A stretch of 64,000 bases of DNA from Roseiarcus sp963820775 (GCA_963820775.1 CAWGBF010000015.1:868001-932000); one strand, 5' to 3'; positions 30,911 to 40,132 are shown, numbered from the stretch's first letter. A program made the numbers and translations. Notes: generated by a model from the letters alone, not told the origin.

Positions 30911-31795
30911 GTGCCTCAAAGCGAAATCGACGCCATTCGCGCCCTCTTGAGCGCCAAGCCACGGCCGGTGGGCTGGGAAGAGCGGCGACGCCGGATCGAG
31001 GAGGTCGGCGCGGTCTGGCCGGTCGCCGACGACGTCAACCTCGAAACGGTCGAGCTCGATGGCGTTCCGGGCGAATGGTCGATCACCCCCGGCGCCGACG
31101 CCTCCCGCGTGCTGATGTACTTTCATGGCGGAGGCTATTGCTCGGGTTCGATTACAAGCCACCGCCGCCTGGTGACCGAGGCCGGACGGGCAGGGGGCTT
31201 GCGGACCTTGGCCCCCGCGTATCGCCTGGCCCCTGAGCATCCCTTTCCGGCCGCGCGCGACGACGCTCTGACCGTCTGGCGGCGCCTGCGCGGCGATGGC
31301 TACGCGGCCAAACGGATTGCGGTCGGCGGCGACAGCGCCGGCGGCAATTTGACGCTGGCTTTAGTCGGGGAACTCAAGCGCGCGGGCGAGGACCTGCCCG
31401 GCTGTCTCTGGCTACTGTCGCCGTGGCTCGATCTCACCATGTCGGGAACGACGCTGCTCAGCAAAAGCGCCGCCGATCCGCTCATCCAAAAAGGATACCT
31501 GGAGGAGCTGGCTAACGCCTATGCGCCAAGGGACATGGACCGCAGGGACCTGCGCCTTTCGCCTCTCTACGCCGATCTCAGGGGACTGCCGCCGACTCTC
31601 GTTCACGTCGGCTCGGCCGAGACCTTGCTCGACGACGCGGTCCGCTTCGCCGCCGCCGCCGGCGCGGCCGACGTCTCGGCGACGCTTGAGATCTGGCCGC
31701 ACATGATCCATGCGTGGCCGCTTTGGAACGCGCGGCTCGAGCCTGGCCGGCGCGCGCTGGCGCACGCTGGCGCCTTCCTGAGGGAACACCTGTAA
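30911..31795 (+). CDS. HSL-family alpha/beta hydrolase (lipase/esterase)
   Basis: The 294-residue protein has the hormone-sensitive-lipase motif YFHGGGYCSGS near residue 75 and the nucleophile GDSAGGNLT near 150. The acid is probably in AETLLDDAVRF and the catalytic histidine in PHMIHAWPLW. It should hydrolyse small esters in the cytosol. The following MFS gene starts 122 bases downstream on the same strand. Confidence 0.9.
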   Translation: MPQSEIDAIRALLSAKPRPVGWEERRRRIEEVGAVWPVADDVNLETVELDGVPGEWSITPGADASRVLMYFHGGGYCSGSITSHRRLVTEAGRAGGLRTLAPAYRLAPEHPFPAARDDALTVWRRLRGDGYAAKRIAVGGDSAGGNLTLALVGELKRAGEDLPGCLWLLSPWLDLTMSGTTLLSKSAADPLIQKGYLEELANAYAPRDMDRRDLRLSPLYADLRGLPPTLVHVGSAETLLDDAVRFAAAAGAADVSATLEIWPHMIHAWPLWNARLEPGRRALAHAGAFLREHL

Positions 31796-31917
31796 GCGCG
31801 GCGCCCGAAACGGATGCGCTTGCCAAAGCCGCCCAATGCGGGCACGCAGATCGTCTGGACCGGACGGCGTCCGGATGTCGGGCGGATGACTTGACCACCC
31901 AACTGAACATCGACCCG

Positions 31918-33585
31918 ATGACGCCGTCGAGCGCGGAAGCGCCCTCGGGCCTGCTCAGCAACCGCGCCTTCATGGTCATCCTGGTCGCGACCTCGTTTTC
32001 GAGCGTCGGGCTGGCGATGTATGACACGGGTTCGGCCTGGTTGATGACCAGTCTCAATCCGAGCCCGATACTGGTCTCCGCCGTCCAGGTCGTCACGACC
32101 CTGCCGTTCTTTCTTCTGACCTTGCCGGCAGGCGCGCTGACCGACGTTGTGGACCCGCGTCGGCTCCTCATCGTCGCCGAGGCGACCCTGACCGCGGTAT
32201 CGATCGGTTTTGCGGCGGTGGTTTCGGCTGGACTCGCGAGCCCGCTTTCGCTCCTTGCGACATCGTTCCTGATGGGCGTGTGCGGCGCGCTCGCGGCGCC
32301 GGCATGGCTCCTCATCACCACGATCCTCGTGCGAAGGGCCGAACTCGACAGCGCGATCGCGATCAACACCGCCGGTTACAATGTCGCGCGGGCGATCGGG
32401 CCGGCGATCGCCGGGTACGCGATCGCAAGGCTCAGCATCGCCGTTCCGTTCTGGTGCTGCTGCGTCGGCAATCTCATGCTGCTTGCGGCGTTGATCTGGT
32501 GGCGGGCGCCGCGAAAGCCACAGGAAACGCTGCCGGCCGAACGCCTGATCAGCGCAATGACGGCCGGGGTGCGTTACGTCCGATACAGCCGCGAAATGGA
32601 CGCGACGCTCATCCGCGCGATCGCCTTCTTCCCCTTCGCCAGCGCCTATCTCGCCTTGCTGCCGCTGGTGGCCCGCAGCCAGCGGGGCGACGGGGCGGAG
32701 GTCTACGGCCAACTCATGGCCGCAATCGGCCTTGGCTCGATCGTCGCCACCTTCGCGCTCAACTGGCTTAAGGCGCGGCTCGGCGCGAACGGGCAGGCGG
32801 CGCTTGGCGCGAACGGGCAGGCGGCGCTTGGCGCGATCGGAACCGTCGTCTCGCTGTTTCTTCTCGCCGCGGCGCGTGAGCCCATACTGGCGCTCATCGC
32901 GAGCTTCATCGCCGGCGCCGCGTCGATCGTCGCGCTGACGACGTTTTTTGTCTCGGCGCAGGTGGCTTTGCCGGAATGGGTGCGAGGCCGGGGCCTGGCG
33001 ATTTTCCTTACCGTCTATTTCGGCGCTCTCACGCTCGGGAGCGCGGTGTGGGGCGAAGTCGCGACCGCAAGAGGCGTGCCCTTCGCCCTCTACGCGGCCG
33101 GCCTAGGCATATTGGTCGGCATGGCGCTCACATGGGCGTGGAAGCTGCAAGCGAGCGAGGGCCAGGATCTGACGCCGTCGATGCGCTGGCGGGCGCCTTG
33201 CTTCCTCAATCGGGTGACTGACGATCGGGGCCCGATCCTCGCAATCGCCGAATATCGGATCGACCCCAAGGACAGCGCCGCCTTCCTCGCCGTGATGCAG
33301 GACATCAGCCTCGAAAGGAAGCGAGACGGCGCCTACGCCTGGCATATGTTCGAGGATGCAGGCGAGGAGGGCAAGATGATAGAGACCTACCTCATCCATT
33401 CCGTGCTCGAACTCAGATATCGCGAGTCGCGCGTCACGAAAGCTGACGAGATGATCGAGGAGAGGGCGGCTCAGTTTTTGAAGGCGCCGGCCGAGACGCG
33501 TTATCTGATTGCGCCCCAGCGCGGCCCACGGCGGTCGTGGCGGAGGCGGGCTGTCGTCGACGCGCGCCTGCGCCCACTCCCTTGA
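31918..33585 (+). CDS. MFS transporter of the MFS_3 (EntS-like) family
   Basis: The 555-residue protein has 12 hydrophobic helices, starting LLSNRAFMVILVATSFSSVG, with the family motif LPAGALTDVVDPRRLLI after helix 2. A soluble C-terminal domain of ~120 residues (DRGPILAIAEYRIDPKD... to ETRYLIAP) is typical of this subfamily. EntS-like members export siderophores or other small products. I chose ATG 31918; the frame is open upstream to 31714 but that part overlaps the preceding gene. An in-frame 24-bp duplication lies in the middle. Confidence 0.85.
   Translation: MTPSSAEAPSGLLSNRAFMVILVATSFSSVGLAMYDTGSAWLMTSLNPSPILVSAVQVVTTLPFFLLTLPAGALTDVVDPRRLLIVAEATLTAVSIGFAAVVSAGLASPLSLLATSFLMGVCGALAAPAWLLITTILVRRAELDSAIAINTAGYNVARAIGPAIAGYAIARLSIAVPFWCCCVGNLMLLAALIWWRAPRKPQETLPAERLISAMTAGVRYVRYSREMDATLIRAIAFFPFASAYLALLPLVARSQRGDGAEVYGQLMAAIGLGSIVATFALNWLKARLGANGQAALGANGQAALGAIGTVVSLFLLAAAREPILALIASFIAGAASIVALTTFFVSAQVALPEWVRGRGLAIFLTVYFGALTLGSAVWGEVATARGVPFALYAAGLGILVGMALTWAWKLQASEGQDLTPSMRWRAPCFLNRVTDDRGPILAIAEYRIDPKDSAAFLAVMQDISLERKRDGAYAWHMFEDAGEEGKMIETYLIHSVLELRYRESRVTKADEMIEERAAQFLKAPAETRYLIAPQRGPRRSWRRRAVVDARLRPLP
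32782..32829 (+). repeat. Two tandem 24-bp units inside the MFS gene
   Basis: GGCGCGAACGGGCAGGCG followed by GCGCTT occurs twice without a gap, adding eight residues (GANGQAAL) in frame. It sits in a cytoplasmic loop after ALNWLKARL. It looks like a replication-slippage duplication. Confidence 0.85.
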
Positions 33586-33615
33586 CGCCGGCGACGCGAG
33601 GCTTGCGTCGCGTCC

Positions 33616-33924
33616 CTAATAATAGCGCGGGATCCGGCCGTTGTGGGGCGTCTTGCGGTCCGAGAGATCGAACATCACCTCGTCGACATAGCACCATCCC
33701 CAGCCTTCCGGCGGATCGTAACCTTCAATGATCGGATGACGGGTGGTGTGAAAATGCTTGGTCGCGTGCCGGTTCGGCGACTGGTCGCAACATCCGACAT
33801 GGCCGCAGGCGCGGCAGATCCGCAGATGCACCCATGCGTCGCCGGTCTTGAGGCACTCCTCGCAGCCGAGCGCGCTCGGCGTCACGTCGCCAATGGTGGT
33901 GAAATGCGTGCATGTTTTTGACAT
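33616..33924 (-). CDS. UBP-type zinc finger protein
   Basis: The 102-residue protein has the zf-UBP pattern: C5 and H7, then CEECLKTGDAWVHLRICRAC, GHVGCCDQSPNRHATKHFH and TRHPII. These cysteines and histidines form three zinc sites. In eukaryotes the fold binds the ubiquitin C-terminus; bacteria lack ubiquitin and stand-alone copies like this have no known role. It is convergent with the MFS gene. Confidence 0.88.
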   Translation of the reverse strand: MSKTCTHFTTIGDVTPSALGCEECLKTGDAWVHLRICRACGHVGCCDQSPNRHATKHFHTTRHPIIEGYDPPEGWGWCYVDEVMFDLSDRKTPHNGRIPRYY

Positions 33925-33967
33925 GGTGAACCCCGCCCTTTGAACCCAAGTGGCGGAGACCCTGTGG

Positions 33968-34228
33968 CTACTTGTCCTTTTGCGGGGGCTCTCGGGGCGG
34001 GACAGACTTCGGCTTGGCTGCCTCCTCCTTCTGGCGCCGGAACTCCTCCGGGGACACAGGGACCCCGATTGGTATCGACCCGCCGCCGCTTGGCTTTTGC
34101 TCAGTCACGCCCGATTGGCTGCCCGCACTCGCGCCGCCGCCTTGCTCCGCACTTCCGCACATGCCGCTTGTTCCTGATATCCCTAGCATGAAAGCTGATA
34201 TGGAGCCGGCCATCGCGATACGCAACAC
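33968..34228 (-). CDS. Small exported protein (possible lipoprotein)
   Basis: The 86-residue ORF begins MLRIAMAGSISAFMLGISGT and SGMCGS, which looks like a signal peptide with a possible lipobox cysteine. The rest is glycine/serine-rich and then charged (SPEEFRRQKEEAAKPKSVPP). It starts 10 bases after the stop of the preceding gene on the same strand, so it is probably in that operon. I do not recognise the family. Confidence 0.5.
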   Translation of the reverse strand: MLRIAMAGSISAFMLGISGTSGMCGSAEQGGGASAGSQSGVTEQKPSGGGSIPIGVPVSPEEFRRQKEEAAKPKSVPPREPPQKDK

Positions 34229-34237
34229 GACTGGAAA

Positions 34238-35887
34238 TCACAATTTGAGCGACACTGCCCAGGTGCCCCAGTGGCCGCCGCCATCGGCGTACTCGCCATA
34301 CCCCCAAACAACCCCGGCATCCTTCCCGTCGCGGCAGGCAGTGAAGTAATCACCCCAGCGGTTTCCCGGATAGGAGCTGGCTCCGGATTTCACAACGACG
34401 CTGCCCTGCATGGCGCCGGCGGGATCGCCGGACTTGCGCCCCGTGGCGCGGAATGCGGCGAACTCGGTCTTAGCGGATCGGCCGAATATAAGATAGGCGT
34501 TTCGGTTGATGTCCGTCTGAATGGCGGGGAAGTAGTAGTAGGTTCCGGGGGCGCCGAAACCGTTCTGCTGCACGATGCTCTTATTGACCACGTCTATCTC
34601 GTACCATTGCAGGATAGAGCGCGCTGCTGTCTCTCCTGGCCAAGTATATTTCACGGTGTGGCAGGCCCACACGCGCTGGGTGCTCGCCACAAACTGGAAC
34701 ATCGCGGACAGGAGACGGTCGTCGTTGGTCGCGATCGGGTTGGCAGTGCCGCCCTGCTCGGCGTTGGGCGGAAGGTCATACGCGCGGCATGGAATGTCTT
34801 GCCGATTCAGCGCTGGAGCGCTGGCGTGCCAGAAGCCCAGCGGATTGTCGAGTTGCCAGAGCGTGATCGTGCTGCCGGCCCCGTATTTGGCATTCACGAG
34901 ATAGGCTGGCGGGTTGCCCCCTGTGCCGCGGAAATGGCTGCAAGGCTGTACGGTAAAGGCCACGTTGCCCGCGCCATCTTTCAGGTTCCAGAAATCATAC
35001 CATTTGACCACATGGGTCGGTCCAGCGCCGCCGGAGTACAGTTCCGACTTGTTGAGGATTCGCAATTTGGCGTACTGATAGCCGCCACCAATCTGGAACA
35101 TGTTGAAAGTAACGTAGATTGCCTGGGTATCGAACCCGAGCATCGGATAATCACCCCAATTGTTTGTCGGCGCGCTGCCGTTCAGCGAATCATCCAACGC
35201 CCAAATCCAGTAGCCGCCGCCTGGATCCGGAGACTGCGAAACGCCGATCAGCAGCCAGGATCCGGCCGGGCTGTCGCGCCGGGCCGCTGCAACCACGATC
35301 CAGCGATTTTGGTAGTGGTCGTAGGCCACTCGCGGATCGAAAATCGCCGCCCCCGATGGGATGACCTTCCCGAAAAGCGTAGTCATATTGGCCCAGCGGA
35401 AAATCTGGTGTCCGGTCTTCGAATACCCGGCCAGATCGGTGTTGACCGCCAGCAGAACATGGTCGGGTCCGACGGCGCAGGTGCAATCCGGAGGCTGCCA
35501 TGCAGTGGCGCCGAGACCATCAAAGCTGGCGCCAACGGCGGGCGCGAGCGGGGCGGGCGCCACGTGGGCATGGCCATCCTCCGGGCGGTCCAACTCCGCC
35601 GGAGCTTTGTCCGTCGCTGCCGCGTCAGCGCCGGTGTCCTCATGGGCCGCCGCCGCCGCGGCCCTCGCCGTCGCCGGTCGAGCCGCCTGTTCCTTGGCCC
35701 GCGCGAATTCCTCCATTGACGTCGGGAAACGTGTGACCATCCAACGCGGGCGCACCGCCTTCGGAGGCGATCGCATCAGCTCCGCCGCCGTGACCTGGTT
35801 CAGGTGCTGCTCAGCCCCTACGACCCCGTGTGCGTTTCCGGCGCCCTCGAAATAATGGGAGGCCGGTGTCCTAGGATGTGCTGGCAT
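34238..35887 (-). CDS. Conserved hypothetical protein, probable beta-propeller
   Basis: The 549-residue protein has a low-complexity, Ala/Pro-rich N-terminal ~130 residues. A beta-rich region follows with recurring aromatic and glycine motifs: DGLGATAWQPPDCTCAVGPD, IFDPRVAYDHYQNRWIVVAA, NNWGDYPMLGFDTQAIYVTF and NRWGDYFTACRDGKDAGVVW. This resembles propeller-like exported proteins of unknown function. No signal peptide is evident. The N-terminal RFPTSMEEFARAKEQAAR resembles the VSPEEFRRQKEEAA segment of the next gene, suggesting a related short motif. It is in an operon with the small membrane ORFs upstream. Confidence 0.6.
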   Translation of the reverse strand: MPAHPRTPASHYFEGAGNAHGVVGAEQHLNQVTAAELMRSPPKAVRPRWMVTRFPTSMEEFARAKEQAARPATARAAAAAAHEDTGADAAATDKAPAELDRPEDGHAHVAPAPLAPAVGASFDGLGATAWQPPDCTCAVGPDHVLLAVNTDLAGYSKTGHQIFRWANMTTLFGKVIPSGAAIFDPRVAYDHYQNRWIVVAAARRDSPAGSWLLIGVSQSPDPGGGYWIWALDDSLNGSAPTNNWGDYPMLGFDTQAIYVTFNMFQIGGGYQYAKLRILNKSELYSGGAGPTHVVKWYDFWNLKDGAGNVAFTVQPCSHFRGTGGNPPAYLVNAKYGAGSTITLWQLDNPLGFWHASAPALNRQDIPCRAYDLPPNAEQGGTANPIATNDDRLLSAMFQFVASTQRVWACHTVKYTWPGETAARSILQWYEIDVVNKSIVQQNGFGAPGTYYYFPAIQTDINRNAYLIFGRSAKTEFAAFRATGRKSGDPAGAMQGSVVVKSGASSYPGNRWGDYFTACRDGKDAGVVWGYGEYADGGGHWGTWAVSLKL

Positions 35888-35889
35888 GA

Positions 35890-36102
35890 TTATTTGCTCC
35901 GAATTGAGTTGACGGCCGGCCGGCCGGCCAAGCGCTCTCCTCTCGAAAGCCAGGCTGAGGCGCGCGACGCGACCATCGTCGTCGCCAGTGCGGCGAATAC
36001 GACCTCAATCAGGTCGGCGCCGACGTACCACCAGCTTAACGCCAATTCTCCGCTGATCGTGCTGGCAAGGACCGCCGTGCCAATCGCAATCAGAGCGAGC
36101 AA
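35890..36102 (-). CDS. Small membrane protein
   Basis: The 70-residue ORF starts at a TTG at 36102 and reads LALIAIGTAVLASTISGELA, then LSWWYVGADLIEVVFAALAT. These are two hydrophobic helices, followed by a basic tail. The stop lies two bases before the next gene's ATG. The start is weak (no ATG in frame), and coupling to the micro-ORF upstream, nine bases earlier, may provide the ribosomes. The family is unknown. Confidence 0.5.
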   Translation of the reverse strand: MLALIAIGTAVLASTISGELALSWWYVGADLIEVVFAALATTMVASRASAWLSRGERLAGRPAVNSIRSK

Positions 36103-36110
36103 GAGAGTCG

Positions 36111-36185
36111 CTATGATCGTCTTAGGTCGCCGCCAAATATGAATCCGAGCGCGACGCCTGCAAGAATGGGAAAAACCTCATCCAT
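36111..36185 (-). CDS. 24-residue micro-ORF, single membrane span
   Basis: The ORF encodes MDEVFPILAGVALGFIFGGD plus LRRS: an acidic N-terminus, a glycine-rich hydrophobic helix and a basic C-terminus. GGGGAGGAAGAA directly precedes the ATG, an excellent ribosome-binding site. It heads the minus-strand operon that runs to 33968. Confidence 0.5.
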   Translation of the reverse strand: MDEVFPILAGVALGFIFGGDLRRS

Positions 36186-36616
36186 TTCTTCCTCCCCGTG
36201 TGACCCCTCGGCATCCCGCCGAAAGGCTTGTCTTCACGAATTATTCGCTCGATTCTGGTGTGCAAGATTACGGCGCAGAAGAGTACTGCGAATCCCAGTA
36301 ATATAGTCTTCTCTAAAAACGTTCTAAACTAAAGGCAACCCTCAGAGACAAGCTCTCGCAAGCATCCCAGTGGATTTCCAGCAAATCAAGATTGTTTCTA
36401 GCCTCTGGAGCCGCAAATCGCGCCTCGCATCGAAAAAAAATCTTCGCAGCTATACGATGTGCCTCCGCAGAATTGGTGCAAGCATTTTGAGACTTGGTGA
36501 GGTCTCTTGAATGTTAGGCCATTAACTCTACCGTTAAACAACAAAAAATGGCACGGCCAAATATTCTTGTCAATGGACTTCGAGTTCCTAATCCAATAAG
36601 GCGCCTCTCCCGCCGA
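36186..36616. other. AT-richer intergenic stretch without a gene
   Basis: About 430 bases lie between the micro-ORF start and the C-terminus of the reductase-like gene. The base composition is lower in GC than the neighbours. Around 36515-36545 the minus strand reads GTTTAACGGTAGAG, which resembles a tRNA D arm (compare the tRNA-Gln at 6430-6503), but no full cloverleaf forms. I see no ORF with a credible start. Confidence 0.5.
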
Positions 36617-38293
36617 TTAGAGATGCGGAGCGTGGGCATGCCCCAGGAAATTGTGGATCGCCGCCACCACCTGGGCGCCTTCGCCGATCGCTCCGCCGAC
36701 CCGCTTGACCGACCCCGATCGCACGTCGCCGACCGCAAACACGCCGGGCACGGAGGATTCAAGCGGCGATAGGGCAGGGCCGCCATTGGCTAGCCCCACG
36801 CCGGTGGTCACGAAGCCCGCCTTGTCAAGCGCCACGCAGCCTTGCAGCCATTCCGTCGCAGGATCGGCGCCGACAAACAGAAAAACATTGCGGATGGCGG
36901 CCTCGGTCTCCCGGCCCGCGCGACGGTCGCGCCACTGCACCGCCTCGAGGTTGCCGCCGGGCGCGCCGCTCAGGGCGATGAGCTCGGTCTCGGTCATGAG
37001 CTCGATGTTCGCGGAAGCGGCGATGCGATCAATCAGGTAGCGCGACATGCTTTCGGCCAGGCTCGGCCCTCTCACCATCATGCGCACCTTGGAGGCGTGG
37101 GTGGAGAGAAACACCGCGCCCTGACCGGCTGAATTGCCGCCGCCGACCAGAACGACCTCGTCGCCAGCGCACAGGCGCGCTTCGATCTGCGAGGCCCAGT
37201 ACCAGACGCCGCGGCCCTCGAACCGGGCGATTTTGGGGATTGCGGGATGACGATAGCGCGCGCCGCTGGCGACGACGACCGTCCGGGCCTGAACGCGATC
37301 GCCCCCTTCGACCTCCAGCACGAATGCGCCGTTGCCGCGCGTGCAATCGAGCGTTTTGACAGCAACTGGAATCATGATGTCGGCGCCGAATTTCTGCGCC
37401 TGATTGAAGGCGCGGGCAGTGAGCGCCAAGCCGCTTATGCCGGTCGGAAAGCCAAAGTAGTTTTCGATCCGGGCGCTGGCCCCGGCCTGACCGCCGAAAC
37501 CGCGGGCGTCGAGAACCGCGACCGACAGGCCTTCGGAGCAGGCGTAAACCGCGGTCGAGAGCCCTGCCGGCCCGGCGCCGACCACGGCGACGTCATAGAC
37601 GAAGTTCGACCGCGACGGAGCCGTCAAGCCGATTTGATGTGCAAGGGTGTGCTCCGACGGATTGCCGAGCACGGAGCCGTCGGGGCAGACCACCAGAGGC
37701 AATCCGCCGGCGATATCTGCATATCGACCGATCACCTCTTTGGCCTCGGGGTCGCGGGCCGGATCGAGCAGATGGTGCGGATAGCCGTTCCTGGTGAGAA
37801 AGCCTTGCAGTCGGATCACGTCCCGCGCGCCCCCCGCGCCGATCAGCACAGCCCCCGCCGCACCGCCTTTAAGCAGGGCCACCCGCCGCAGAATGAGCGC
37901 CCGCATGATGCGTTCGCCGAGCTCGGCTTCAACGACCAGGAGTGCACGCAAGCCGTCGGTGGGAATCAACAAGGTCTCGACGTCGCCCTCCGCCGCGCCG
38001 TCGACCAGCGCCGCGCGAGTTGAGAGCTGGCCGACGTCGGCCAGGAACTGACCTTCGCCCTGTTCGGTGATCGGCGTCACATGACCCAAGCCGTCGCGCT
38101 GAGTGAGCGCCACCTGACCCTTGAGCACGACAAACATGCCGGGGCTGACCTTTCCGGCTTCGAATAGCTTTTCGCCGTCCGAATATTTGCGGATCGACCC
38201 ATACCGCCTCAGCCGGTCCATCTCCTGCGTGGTCAGCGCGGGAAACGTCTCCTCGTAGCGAGGTAAGCGAGCGGCGTAGACAGTATCGGCCAT
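36617..38293 (-). CDS. Cyclic-nucleotide-binding domain / thioredoxin reductase-like FAD oxidoreductase
   Basis: The 558-residue protein has an N-terminal cNMP-binding domain (EKLFEAGKVSPGMFVVLKGQ, residues ~40-60). A thioredoxin-like segment follows (IRLQGFLTRNGYPHHLLDPA, ~160-180), then a thioredoxin-reductase-type FAD/NAD(P)H domain: VVGAGPAGLSTAVYA, GGQAGASARIENYFGFP, VVLVGGGNSAGQGAVF and FAVGDVRSGSVKRVG. The redox CxxC of true thioredoxin reductase is absent; GVWYWASQIEARLC lies where CATCDG should be. It may use another acceptor. The family is known in proteobacteria but not well studied. Confidence 0.85.
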   Translation of the reverse strand: MADTVYAARLPRYEETFPALTTQEMDRLRRYGSIRKYSDGEKLFEAGKVSPGMFVVLKGQVALTQRDGLGHVTPITEQGEGQFLADVGQLSTRAALVDGAAEGDVETLLIPTDGLRALLVVEAELGERIMRALILRRVALLKGGAAGAVLIGAGGARDVIRLQGFLTRNGYPHHLLDPARDPEAKEVIGRYADIAGGLPLVVCPDGSVLGNPSEHTLAHQIGLTAPSRSNFVYDVAVVGAGPAGLSTAVYACSEGLSVAVLDARGFGGQAGASARIENYFGFPTGISGLALTARAFNQAQKFGADIMIPVAVKTLDCTRGNGAFVLEVEGGDRVQARTVVVASGARYRHPAIPKIARFEGRGVWYWASQIEARLCAGDEVVLVGGGNSAGQGAVFLSTHASKVRMMVRGPSLAESMSRYLIDRIAASANIELMTETELIALSGAPGGNLEAVQWRDRRAGRETEAAIRNVFLFVGADPATEWLQGCVALDKAGFVTTGVGLANGGPALSPLESSVPGVFAVGDVRSGSVKRVGGAIGEGAQVVAAIHNFLGHAHAPHL

Positions 38294-38527
38294 ACGTCTC
38301 CTCTATTTGCAACAAATACTCAGCGGATTGGCCGCGCTCCGCCCGCCGCTCGATCCTCTCAAGCGTTGCGCCTTGTGGGCCCGTTTTTCAAGCCTGGCCG
38401 CAAGCACGTCAGGACAATGCGTCAGCTGGAGCTGGCGCTTGGCGGCGTCGCCCGATGCCGATTAACACTTGCATCCATGACTGCCATTCCCGATGAGGAA
38501 CGTGGCGCGGCTGGAGCCTATTCGACG

Positions 38528-40132
38528 ATGACCGAAACGTTTCAAATTCTGATCCTGCTTTTGGCCGTCATATCCCTGGTCGGCGTCATCGCAAAACGAT
38601 TGCAGATTCCCGCCGCCATTCTCCTTGTGATCACCGGCGTTGGGCTCGCACTGATCCCGGGGCTGCCGAGCCTGCAACTCGCGCCCGATCTTGTCTTGCT
38701 GCTCGTGCTGCCGCCGATCATCTATTGGGACGCGGTGAAGATGAGCTGGAAAGAGTTCCGCTTCAACCTGCGCCCTATTGCGCTCTTGGCGATCGGCTGT
38801 GTCGTGTTCACCACGGTCGCCGTCGCTGCGGCGACGCATTTCCTGTTGGGCTTTCCCTGGGCCGCCGGCTTCGTCCTGGGCGCCATCATTTCGCCTCCCG
38901 ACGCCGTCGCCCCGCTGGCGATCGCCCGGCGAATGCAGCTTCCAAGGCGCCTCCTCGTCATCCTCGAAGGCGAGGGACTGGCGAACGACGCAACGGCGCT
39001 CGTCCTCTATCGCTTCGCGGTCATGGCGGTGAGCGCGGGATCGTTCTCGTTTGTCACGGCCGCCGGCAGCTTTGTGGCGATCGTTGCAGGGGAGGTCATC
39101 TGGGGAATTGGCGTCGGCTGGCTCTGGCTTCGCCTGCGCCGTTGGGTCCGCGATCCCGCCATCGAGATCATGCTCTCGATCCTGACGCCGTTCGCGGCCT
39201 ATTGGCCGCCCGAGCAGCTTGGCGGCTCCGGCGTGCTCGCCACTTTGGCGGCAGGGCTCTATGTCAGTTGGAACGGCTTGCGCTTGATTCCCGCGGCGAC
39301 CCGGCTCCCGGGCTCGGTGTTCTGGGACTTCCTGACTTATCTGATCGAGGGCATGGTGTTCCTCATCACCGGTCTGCAGGCGCGCACGCTCATTCCGAGC
39401 ATTCGTCATTACTCACTCGCCGAACTGACCATGGCCGCCATTGTCGTCTGTGCGGTCGTCATCCTGGCTCGCTTCGTTTGGATGTATCCGGCGACCTACC
39501 TGCCGCGTTGGCTCTTCCCTGCGCTCCGGCGCCACGACCCTTACCCGCCGTGGCAGCACCCGTTCCTGACGGCGTTTGCTGGCATCCGCGGCATCGTCTC
39601 GCTTGCCGCTGCGCTTGCAATCCCCTTCACTGTCGCTGACGGGAGCCCATTTCCAGATCGCGATTTGATCTTGATTCTGACCTTCATTGTTATCTTCGTC
39701 ACCCTGGTCGGCGAAGGCTTGACGCTTCCCGCGGTAACCCAAATGCTCGGTCTCGCCAATGCGGGACGCCGCGAGCGACAGGCCGAGCGGGAGGAGGAGT
39801 TCAAGGTCCGCAGGCGCGCGATCGAGGCGGCGATCGAACGGCTCGAGGCGGTCGCAGAGAGCCGCAAGCTTCCCGAGCCCCTGGTCGCACCAATCCGCGC
39901 TCATCAGCGCAACCGGCTCACAGACGTCGAGTATCGCAAGGATGGCAATGACCATCACAGAAAGCTCACCGAGCTTGGCGATGACCTCGAACTGTCGCTG
40001 ATCGAGGCGGAAAGGGAACTCGTCAACAATCTTTATCGCTCCGGCGAATTGAAGGACGAGGGCCGCCGGCGCATCGAGCGCGAGCTCGATCTGCGCGATA
40101 TTCTTATCGCCAATCTGCGCTCAGCGGAGTGA
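38528..40132 (+). CDS. CPA1-family Na+/H+ antiporter
   Basis: The 534-residue protein has about 12 helices, including LVLPPIIYWDAVKMSWKEFR, the ion-site motif ISPPDAVAPLAIARRMQLPR and EGEGLANDATALVLYRFAVM, which is typical of NhaP/YjcE-type CPA1 exchangers. A cytosolic C-terminal helical tail of ~110 residues (RRRAIEAAIERLEAVAESRK) follows. It exchanges Na+ (or K+) for protons across the inner membrane. I chose ATG 38528 (MTETFQILILLLAVISLVGV) over the longer frame. Confidence 0.88.
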   Translation: MTETFQILILLLAVISLVGVIAKRLQIPAAILLVITGVGLALIPGLPSLQLAPDLVLLLVLPPIIYWDAVKMSWKEFRFNLRPIALLAIGCVVFTTVAVAAATHFLLGFPWAAGFVLGAIISPPDAVAPLAIARRMQLPRRLLVILEGEGLANDATALVLYRFAVMAVSAGSFSFVTAAGSFVAIVAGEVIWGIGVGWLWLRLRRWVRDPAIEIMLSILTPFAAYWPPEQLGGSGVLATLAAGLYVSWNGLRLIPAATRLPGSVFWDFLTYLIEGMVFLITGLQARTLIPSIRHYSLAELTMAAIVVCAVVILARFVWMYPATYLPRWLFPALRRHDPYPPWQHPFLTAFAGIRGIVSLAAALAIPFTVADGSPFPDRDLILILTFIVIFVTLVGEGLTLPAVTQMLGLANAGRRERQAEREEEFKVRRRAIEAAIERLEAVAESRKLPEPLVAPIRAHQRNRLTDVEYRKDGNDHHRKLTELGDDLELSLIEAERELVNNLYRSGELKDEGRRRIERELDLRDILIANLRSAE

